From assembly GCA_023128035.1 (NCBI GenBank), contig JAGMES010000236.1:1-5707 (forward strand): a DNA stretch of 5,707 bases, given 5' to 3'. Source of the stretch: Halanaerobiales bacterium (lineage in GTDB: Bacteria > Bacillota_F > Halanaerobiia > DY22613). Within the stretch, counting starts at the first letter, position 1. Every line of letters begins with the position of its first letter. The position numbers and the translations under genes were made by a program. Below are positions 1-5,707 of the stretch, in pieces. The notes beneath the pieces are model-generated. The model worked only from the letters and a program-made list of their open reading frames with translations, was not told where the DNA came from and made no database searches.

Positions 1-982
1 GTTCTAACATAATTCCTACTATCTGATCTGATTGAACACCTTTCGTCCGTAATACTCTTGCTAATTGATTGGCTTTTTCATTTAATTCACGATAGGTTAA
101 TTGCTCATCATTAAATAAAACTGCAGTTTTATTCGGATTCTGTTCTACCTGTTTTTCAAATAACTGATGGATTGTTTTATCTTTCAGATACTCTGCTTTT
201 GTATCATTAAACTCAGATAATATTTTCCTCTTTTCTTCCTCACTTAAAATTTCAACTTCAGATAGTTTTAATTGGGGATTTTTTAGTATTAGCTCGAAGA
301 AAGTAATCAGATGACCCACAATCTGCTCAATTGTTTCTTTTCTAAATATAGTTGAATCATATTCTAAATAGCCTTCTATCCTATCATCTTTCATAACAAA
401 AGAAAAAAACGTATCACATTTTTGATCAGCAACATAACCTAGATCATGAATATTTTCTAACATCATCATTATGTTAGATAAAGGGAATCTGTTCTCTATT
501 GTTGGTATGTTCAACTCTTCTAATACTTTATTTAATGGATAGTTTTGATGCTTATTCGCTTCAGTTATCGTTTTTCTAACTTCCAATAATGCTTCTTTAA
601 AGGTCATCTCGTCACTCAATTGACTTCTAAGAGCTAAAAGACGATTTAAAAAGTTTCCTTCCTCTTTTTGTTTATATACTGGTGCACCGATAATAATATC
701 TTCCATACCAGTATATTTAAATACTAAGTACTTTACCCCAACCATCAAAATCATGTAAACTCCATAGGCTGAGTTTTTAGATATTTTTTTTATTTGTTCG
801 AAAACCTCATCAGTAAATTTAAACTGTATCGTTTCCCGTAAATTTTTGACCTTTGCCCTAGAATAATCAAGGGGAAAGCCAGTCAGTACTGGATCATTTG
901 CTAATTTTTTAAGCCAATAATTTTTTTCTTCTTGAAATTTTCCACCAGCAATTGTCATATTTTGAATAACCTTATCTCTCAT
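1..982 (-). CDS. Non-ribosomal peptide synthetase, half-C then A domain, 3' end outside window
   Basis: Second synthetase of the operon. The first 327 codons are visible and the frame is open to the window edge. The ATG at 982-980 is chosen because AGAAAGGGG lies 7 nt upstream; the same frame meets a TAG at 1045-1043, so no longer N-terminus is possible without a frameshift. Residues about 18-246 match only the C-terminal half of a C domain: the YWLKKL segment (22-27, equivalent to YWLENF in the upstream protein), DIIIGAPVYKQ 95-105, LNRLLALR 112-119, HQNYPLNKVLEEL 145-157 and RFPLSNIMMMLENIHD 165-180. The N-terminal half with HHxxxDG is absent, so condensation by this lobe alone is not expected. 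From about 265 an A domain begins (DKTIHQLFEKQ 268-278, LTYRELNEKANQLA 295-308, VGIMLE 322-327); its specificity residues lie beyond the window. The half-C resembles, from memory, remnants that open some starter-type synthetases. It could be a chain starter or the acceptor for the upstream protein. Confidence 0.93.
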   Translation of the reverse strand, partial: MRDKVIQNMTIAGGKFQEEKNYWLKKLANDPVLTGFPLDYSRAKVKNLRETIQFKFTDEVFEQIKKISKNSAYGVYMILMVGVKYLVFKYTGMEDIIIGAPVYKQKEEGNFLNRLLALRSQLSDEMTFKEALLEVRKTITEANKHQNYPLNKVLEELNIPTIENRFPLSNIMMMLENIHDLGYVADQKCDTFFSFVMKDDRIEGYLEYDSTIFRKETIEQIVGHLITFFELILKNPQLKLSEVEILSEEEKRKILSEFNDTKAEYLKDKTIHQLFEKQVEQNPNKTAVLFNDEQLTYRELNEKANQLARVLRTKGVQSDQIVGIMLE

Positions 983-989
983 TTTATAA

Positions 990-996
990 CCCCTTT
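990..996 (-). promoter_or_regulatory. Ribosome binding site of the second NRPS gene
   Basis: AAAGGGG (part of AGAAAGGGG, 998-990) sits 7 nt before the ATG at 982. AGAAAGG matches the complement of the usual Bacillota 16S rRNA 3' end. It fixes the start of the half-C protein and argues that this shortened N-terminus is a true translation start. The next in-frame Met (958-956) has no comparable site. Confidence 0.82.
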
Positions 997-1013
997 CTTT
1001 AACAAATCTTGTA

Positions 1014-1049
1014 CATCTAGCAATCCTCACTATCGAGGATCGCTAGATG
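1014..1049 (-). repeat. Intergenic inverted repeat, 15-bp stem with 6-nt loop
   Basis: Arms at 1049-1035 and 1028-1014 are complementary over 15 positions around the loop GATAGT (1034-1029, minus-strand sense). In the minus-strand RNA the only non-Watson-Crick pair is a G.U (1041 with 1022); in plus-strand RNA the same position is an A.C mismatch. The stem therefore fits the operon transcript better. It begins 9 nt after the stop of the first gene and ends 31 nt before the next ATG. It is not followed by a U-tract, so it does not look like a standard intrinsic terminator. Possible roles are mRNA stability or processing, or tuning of expression between the two synthetases; it could also be a small mobile palindrome. 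The structure is clear; the function is unknown. Confidence 0.75.
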
Positions 1050-1058
1050 ATATCAATT

Positions 1059-4000
1059 TTAGAAATCAAAGTCTACATCATCAGAAATCAATTCTAACGT
1101 TTCTAATTCATCTTGCAATCTTATATCCTTTAATAATATATCTGGAGCATCCACTATTATTTTAATTATTTTATTTAAATAATCGGCCATATTTTCTATA
1201 GTCTCTTGGGAATATAAGTTTGTTTTGTATTCGATTATAAATTTGATTTCTTCATTTGTTTCAGTTGCATATAGTGATAAATCAAATTTAGCTATCTTCC
1301 GTTCAAATTGATATGATTTAAACTTCAGATTGCCGTCTAACTCTTTGGTAGAAGAGTCTAAATTTTGCAGTGCAAACATTGTATCAAACAACGGATTTCT
1401 GTTTAAGTCTCTGACTAAATCCAACTGTTCGACCAACATTTCAAATGGATAATCCTGATTTTCAAAAGCCTTTAATGTGTTTTCTTTTACTTCTACCAAA
1501 AATTCAGTAAATGTTTTCTCTCCATTAGGATAATTTCTTAATGCTAATGTATTAACAAACATCCCAATAATCTTTTCCAGATCAGCGTGAGGTCTTCCGG
1601 CAATCGGTGATCCAACTATGATATCTTCCTGTCCAGTATATTTTGATAACAGAAGATTATAGATTGCTAATAGTATCATATACAGAGTTGCGCCATTTTG
1701 CGATGCTATTTGTTTTATTTGATCGGTTAATTCTGCTCCAATTCCAAAATGTAGCTGATTTCCTGCAAAACTTTGTTCTTCTGTTCTTTCGAAGTCTGTT
1801 GGAAGATTTAGTACTGGTATCGCGTTCTCGCTGGTTTCACCTGCAAAATTCTCCAACCAATAAGCTTTCTCTTTTTTGATCTGATCAGAACTAAAGAGTT
1901 CATTTTGCCAAAATGTAAAATCTTTATACTGAATTCTCAAATCTGATAACTCTTGACCACTATATAGTTCGATAAATTCATCAATCAAAATTATTTTGGA
2001 AACTCCGTCTGAAATAATGTGATGCATATCATACATAAATAGATATTTTTGCTCACCTATCTTTACTAGTTCTCCTCTAAGCAACGGCGCCTTCTCTAAA
2101 TCGAAAGGTCTCACAAATTCTTTTATAATCTTATCAATATGATTTTCATCTATTTCACGATATCCAATCTGAAACTCCACTTCCTTATGAACTTTTTGCA
2201 CTAGTTCTCCATCAATAAATGCAAACGAAGTTCGTAAAGATTCATGTCTTAGGATTAATTTCTTAAATATACTTGTAAGATATCCTTGATCAAATTCACC
2301 CTCTATCATCATAACCCCAGGGATATTATAGCTGGTATTCGCATCATTCATCTGATTTAGTACAAATAATCGTTTCTGTGCTGAAGATACCTGGTAATAC
2401 TCTTTCTCCCCTATTGATTCAATAGCTGAGTAGATACTCTTTTCTGATATTCTAATATATTCTGAAAGTTCTTTGATAGTCGGACTCTTAAAGACCTCTC
2501 TTAATGGAAGTTCTACATCGAACTCTTTATATATTTTTGAAACAAGAGATGTCGCTTTCAGTGAATGACCACCTAATTCAAAGAAATTATCAGTGATTCC
2601 GATCTTTTCGATCCCTAAAATCTCTGTCCAGATTTTAATTAATCTTTCTTCAGTCTCATTGGTCGGAGCCACATATTCTGTTCCCAAAGTCAGGACTCCT
2701 TCAGGTTTTGGAAGAGCTTTTCGATCAATTTTACCATTCGAATTCAATGGTAATCGATCCAGCTGAATCAAATAGGATGGAACCATATACTCTGGTAAAC
2801 TCTCTAAAAGATATTTTTTGATCTCTGAAATTTGAACCTCTTCATCAGAAGCTAGATATGCACAGAGATATTTATTTCCATGATCATCTTCATAATCCAA
2901 AACTACTGACTCTTTTACGACTGGATGTTCTACCAATCTGCTCTCAATCTCTCCCAACTCAATTCTAAATCCTCTAATCTTCACCTGATAGTCAATACGA
3001 CCAAAGAATTCAATAATTCCATCTGATAACCAGCGACCCAAATCCCCTGTTTTATAGAGTCTGATGCCTTGCTCTTCCACAAATGGGTCATCTGTAAACA
3101 CTTTCGCTGTTCTTTCAGGATCATTTAAATAACCTCTACCGACCCCGACACCTGAAACACAGATTTCACCTTTTACTCCCACCGGACATAATTTCATATT
3201 GTTATCAACAATATAGATATGAAAGTTTTGCAATGGTTTACCGATTGGAATTCGTTCCATTTCAGGTGCTTGTTCCATAATATGATGTGTTATATCGTCA
3301 GATGCTTCGGTTGGCCCATATGCATTGACCATTTTAATCTCAGGATAGATAGCAAACCAGCGTTTCACCAGATTTGGTTTAACTGTTTCACCAGTAACTA
3401 AAAGTAATTTAAGAACCTTCAGATCGCGGAATTTTAATTCGACAAACTCTAAAAGAACTGCTAAAAATGAAGGCACTACTTCTAAAATTGTAATCTGATC
3501 TTCAATAACCAGATCTATAAACAATTCTAGATTCATCGCAACCTCATTTGGATAAATAACGGTTCTTCCACCCACCGTCAAAGCAACAAAGAACTGCCAG
3601 ACAGAGATATCAAAACAATGTGAAGCATTCTGGGCAACGATACTCTTTTCTGTTAAGTTAAGATCATTGATCTTAACTTGGATATGGTTCATCATACCGA
3701 TATGTTCAACCATTGCCCCCTTGGGTTTGCCAGTAGATCCAGATGTATAGATTACATAAGAGAGGCTATTCATATCAATCACTATATTCAAATTCTCTAT
3801 GCTCTGTTTACGAATTTCCTTCTCTTCTAGGTTTAGAGCAATGATCTCACTAGTAGATTCTTCTGTAAGTTGAGCATCTCCAAATTGAGATTGTGTCAGT
3901 AAGATGACTGCACCTGAATCCTCTAAAATCCCCTTGACTCTTTGGACTGGATAATTTGGATCAATTGGGATATATCCTCCCCCAGCTTTCCAAACTGCCA

Positions 4001-5707
4001 AGATACTCTCAATCATTAATGGAGAACGATCTAGCATGATCCCAACAAGTTGATCTTTTTGTACTCCATGTGATTTAAGAATCCACGCTAATTGGTTAGC
4101 TCTTTCATTTAACTCACGATATGTCATCATGTGAGTTTCATACCTGAGAGCTACCTGTTCTGGATTCAACAGAGCATATTCTTCTATCAACTGATAGATT
4201 GTTTTATCTTTCGAAAACACAGCTTCATTATCGTTATATCCATAGATCAACTGCTTTCGTTCTTCAGCAGAAATCATCTCAATATCTGCCAATCCTGATT
4301 CTGAATTCGCAACAATTTCTCTAATGATATTTACAAAATGACTTGCCATTCTTTCTATCGTATCTCTTTTAAAAAGTTTAGTGCAATATTCCAGATTGAT
4401 TAACATCCCTTGCTCTATTTCTGTTACATTCACTTCCAGATCAAATTTTGCCGTTTTATTTTCATAATTGTATGGTGTAAAGCTTAAATTAGGAATAGAT
4501 ATTTCGTTAATTTCCATATTATTCACACCAAACATTGTATCAAATAATGGATTTCTACTTAGATCCCGTTCTAAATCCAATTTTTCTACCAACATCTCAA
4601 ATGGATAATCCTGATTTTTATAGGCATTTAAAGCATTTTTTTTGACTTCTGCTAAGAAATCAACAAATCTTTTATCACCTACAGGATAATTTCGCAAAGC
4701 CAGTGTATTGACAAAAATTCCGATGATATTCTCTAGATCAGCATGAGGTCTTCCAGCAATCGATGTTCCTACGATGATATCTTTTTGACCCGCATATTTT
4801 GCTAACAGAATGTTATAAGCAGCTAAGAGTATCATATATAAAGTTGAGCCATTTTCTAATGCTAACTCTTTTAATTGATCTCTTATCTTTTCGCCTACTT
4901 CAACAGTCACCTGAGCTCCAGCAAAACTCATCTCGGCTGGTCTTGCGTAATCTGTTGGCAGATTCAATACCAGAATCGCACTCTCCGTCTCCCCTGCAAA
5001 GACTTCTAACCAGTACTCTTCTTGTTTTTTTATTTGATCTGACTGGAAAAGCTCATTTTGCCATACTGAAAAATCTTTATATTGGATTCTTAGTTTCGGT
5101 AGATTATTTCCCTGATATAGATTAATAAAATCATTGATTAATATGCCCATAGAAACACCATCTGAGATGATATGATGCATATCATACATCAATAAATTTC
5201 GTTCAGGTAGTTTTACAAGTGCTACTCTAAGTAATGGCGCATTACTTAAGTCAAACGGTCTTACAAATTCTCGAACTATATCTTTGACCTCATCTTCTTC
5301 TGCCTGAAGGTATTCCACCTTAAACACTACATCACGGTAAATTTTCTGAACGATCTCACCATCGATGGATTCAAAACCAGTTCGGAGAGATTCGTGCCTC
5401 TGGATTAATTCTGCAAAAGCTTTTTCAAAAATTTCACGTTCCAACTCTCCTTCAATATACATAACCCCTGGCATGTTGTATCCAGTACTATCACTTTCAA
5501 GTTGATTTAAGATAAACAATCTCCGCTGTGCTGAAGATACTGGATAATGCGCATTTGCTTTTAGGTCATCTGTTTCTTCAATAGGTTCAATAGAGGCATA
5601 AATCCCTTTTTCAGTTTGCATAATATATTCTGCAAGTTCTTTGATAGTTGGAGTTTTAAAGACTTCTTTTAACATAAGTTCTACGTTAAATTCTTTGAAT
5701 GCTTTTG
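1059..5707 (-). CDS. Non-ribosomal peptide synthetase, (T)-C-A-T-C, 5' end outside window
   Basis: Cytosolic multidomain enzyme that activates one amino acid and extends a carrier-bound peptide. The frame is open through the window edge. Residues are numbered from the internal Met at 5675, which lies inside a carrier domain and is not the true start. Visible order: end of an upstream carrier domain (to about 25); C domain about 44-468 with SSAQRRLFIL 47-56, RHESLRTGF 93-101, HHIISDG 167-173 and RNPLFDTMF 374-382; A domain about 485-990 with YTSGSTGKPKG 643-653, FDIS 688-691, NAYGPTE 784-790, YKTGDL 874-879 and NGKIDRK 980-986 (Lys982); carrier domain about 1000-1075 with LGGHSLK and phosphopantetheine Ser1038; second C domain about 1093-1520 with HHIISDG 1218-1224 and RNPLFDTMF 1426-1434; acidic tail ending SDDVDFDF. 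All core motifs look intact. Both HHIISDG motifs resemble LCL-type C domains and no epimerase is present, so an L residue is likely (inference). The substrate is unassigned. The stop is TAA at 1061-1059. Confidence 0.97.
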   Translation of the reverse strand, partial: KAFKEFNVELMLKEVFKTPTIKELAEYIMQTEKGIYASIEPIEETDDLKANAHYPVSSAQRRLFILNQLESDSTGYNMPGVMYIEGELEREIFEKAFAELIQRHESLRTGFESIDGEIVQKIYRDVVFKVEYLQAEEDEVKDIVREFVRPFDLSNAPLLRVALVKLPERNLLMYDMHHIISDGVSMGILINDFINLYQGNNLPKLRIQYKDFSVWQNELFQSDQIKKQEEYWLEVFAGETESAILVLNLPTDYARPAEMSFAGAQVTVEVGEKIRDQLKELALENGSTLYMILLAAYNILLAKYAGQKDIIVGTSIAGRPHADLENIIGIFVNTLALRNYPVGDKRFVDFLAEVKKNALNAYKNQDYPFEMLVEKLDLERDLSRNPLFDTMFGVNNMEINEISIPNLSFTPYNYENKTAKFDLEVNVTEIEQGMLINLEYCTKLFKRDTIERMASHFVNIIREIVANSESGLADIEMISAEERKQLIYGYNDNEAVFSKDKTIYQLIEEYALLNPEQVALRYETHMMTYRELNERANQLAWILKSHGVQKDQLVGIMLDRSPLMIESILAVWKAGGGYIPIDPNYPVQRVKGILEDSGAVILLTQSQFGDAQLTEESTSEIIALNLEEKEIRKQSIENLNIVIDMNSLSYVIYTSGSTGKPKGAMVEHIGMMNHIQVKINDLNLTEKSIVAQNASHCFDISVWQFFVALTVGGRTVIYPNEVAMNLELFIDLVIEDQITILEVVPSFLAVLLEFVELKFRDLKVLKLLLVTGETVKPNLVKRWFAIYPEIKMVNAYGPTEASDDITHHIMEQAPEMERIPIGKPLQNFHIYIVDNNMKLCPVGVKGEICVSGVGVGRGYLNDPERTAKVFTDDPFVEEQGIRLYKTGDLGRWLSDGIIEFFGRIDYQVKIRGFRIELGEIESRLVEHPVVKESVVLDYEDDHGNKYLCAYLASDEEVQISEIKKYLLESLPEYMVPSYLIQLDRLPLNSNGKIDRKALPKPEGVLTLGTEYVAPTNETEERLIKIWTEILGIEKIGITDNFFELGGHSLKATSLVSKIYKEFDVELPLREVFKSPTIKELSEYIRISEKSIYSAIESIGEKEYYQVSSAQKRLFVLNQMNDANTSYNIPGVMMIEGEFDQGYLTSIFKKLILRHESLRTSFAFIDGELVQKVHKEVEFQIGYREIDENHIDKIIKEFVRPFDLEKAPLLRGELVKIGEQKYLFMYDMHHIISDGVSKIILIDEFIELYSGQELSDLRIQYKDFTFWQNELFSSDQIKKEKAYWLENFAGETSENAIPVLNLPTDFERTEEQSFAGNQLHFGIGAELTDQIKQIASQNGATLYMILLAIYNLLLSKYTGQEDIIVGSPIAGRPHADLEKIIGMFVNTLALRNYPNGEKTFTEFLVEVKENTLKAFENQDYPFEMLVEQLDLVRDLNRNPLFDTMFALQNLDSSTKELDGNLKFKSYQFERKIAKFDLSLYATETNEEIKFIIEYKTNLYSQETIENMADYLNKIIKIIVDAPDILLKDIRLQDELETLELISDDVDFDF
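1113..2537 (-). repeat. Carrier-end plus C-domain unit, copy 2
   Basis: This stretch encodes the last helices of the internal carrier domain, the T-C linker and the C-terminal C domain. It is homologous through its length to 5705-4272. Shared protein landmarks are EVFKxPTIKEL, SSAQxRLFxLNQ, RHESLRT, EFVRPFDL, MHHIISDGVS, AGRPHADLE, FVNTLALRNYP, NQDYPFEMLVE and NPLFDTMF. Some segments are also identical at the nucleotide level, for example 22 nt at 1441-1462 and 17 nt at 2020-2036. The similarity stops about where the C-A linker would begin; this copy continues into the acidic tail and the stop codon. Confidence 0.85.
4272..5705 (-). repeat. Carrier-end plus C-domain unit, copy 1
   Basis: Homologous partner of 2537-1113 within the same gene. 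It runs from the end of the preceding module's carrier domain (the helix with KEFNVEL) through the complete first C domain. Nucleotide-identical pieces include 4597-4618 (matching 1441-1462) and 5173-5189 (matching 2020-2036). Unlike copy 2, it continues into a normal C-A linker (MISAEERKQL) and an A domain. The similarity is what module duplication gives; whether recent gene conversion has acted cannot be decided by eye. Confidence 0.85.

Noticed and set aside
1014..1060. Intrinsic transcription terminator
   Set aside because: In the minus direction the stem is followed by ATGTACAAGATT, not a T-run. In the plus direction the only T-run (TTTT, 1057-1060) starts 7 nt beyond the stem and is short.
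980..1061. Single NRPS gene broken by a frameshift or nonsense mutation
   Set aside because: The two frames differ, but the C domain before the gap is complete and the sequence after it repeats C-domain C-terminal material with its own good ribosome binding site. A simple point lesion would not give this duplicate half.
932..1165. Plus-strand open frame of 77 codons across the gene gap
   Set aside because: It overlaps the end of one NRPS gene, the hairpin and the start of the next. It has no recognisable domain, and both flanks are firmly coding on the other strand.
1643..1879. Plus-strand open frame opposite the second C domain
   Set aside because: It lies wholly antisense to conserved C-domain sequence. 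A similar frame appears opposite the first C domain (4799-5125), as expected for shadows of homologous coding sequence.
3219..3401. Short plus-strand open frame opposite the A domain
   Set aside because: It is antisense to the conserved NAYGPTE region, with no domain and no ribosome binding site I can support.
5673..5675. ATG at 5675 as start of the large gene
   Set aside because: The frame is open to the window edge, and the codons before it encode a carrier-domain helix (KEFNVEL) matching KEFDVEL in the internal carrier domain. It is an internal Met.

Overview
The window carries part of a non-ribosomal peptide synthetase (NRPS) operon. Everything is read on the minus strand, from high to low coordinates. 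The sequence is AT-rich (roughly a third G+C by eye), uses many TTA/ATA/AAA codons and has a strong purine-rich Shine-Dalgarno site. The protein motifs resemble those of Bacillota synthetases, so I infer a low-GC Gram-positive host. The genus cannot be read from this window.

Layout in transcription order: (1) 5707 to 1059 is the 3' part of a large NRPS gene whose beginning lies outside the window. It encodes the tail of one carrier domain, then a full C-A-T module, then a second complete condensation (C) domain, and it ends with a short acidic tail. (2) 1058 to 983 is a 76-nt gap. It holds a 15-bp hairpin (1049-1014) and the ribosome binding site of the next gene. (3) 982 to 1 is the 5' part of a second NRPS gene, which runs off the window. 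It starts with only the C-terminal half of a divergent C domain, followed by the beginning of an adenylation (A) domain. No thioesterase, epimerase, methyltransferase, tailoring, transport or resistance gene is visible.

How they work together (inference): the first protein loads one amino acid on its carrier domain and elongates a chain received from upstream. Its C-terminal C domain has an intact HHxxxDG motif and no A or T domain after it in the same protein. It would therefore be expected to pass the chain to the amino acid activated by the second protein. The most unusual point is this junction: a complete C domain and an acidic tail end one protein, and a catalytically incomplete half C domain begins the next. 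The NRPS itself is a familiar kind of system. The split junction, the hairpin and the unassigned specificity code of the complete A domain are what deserve a second look.
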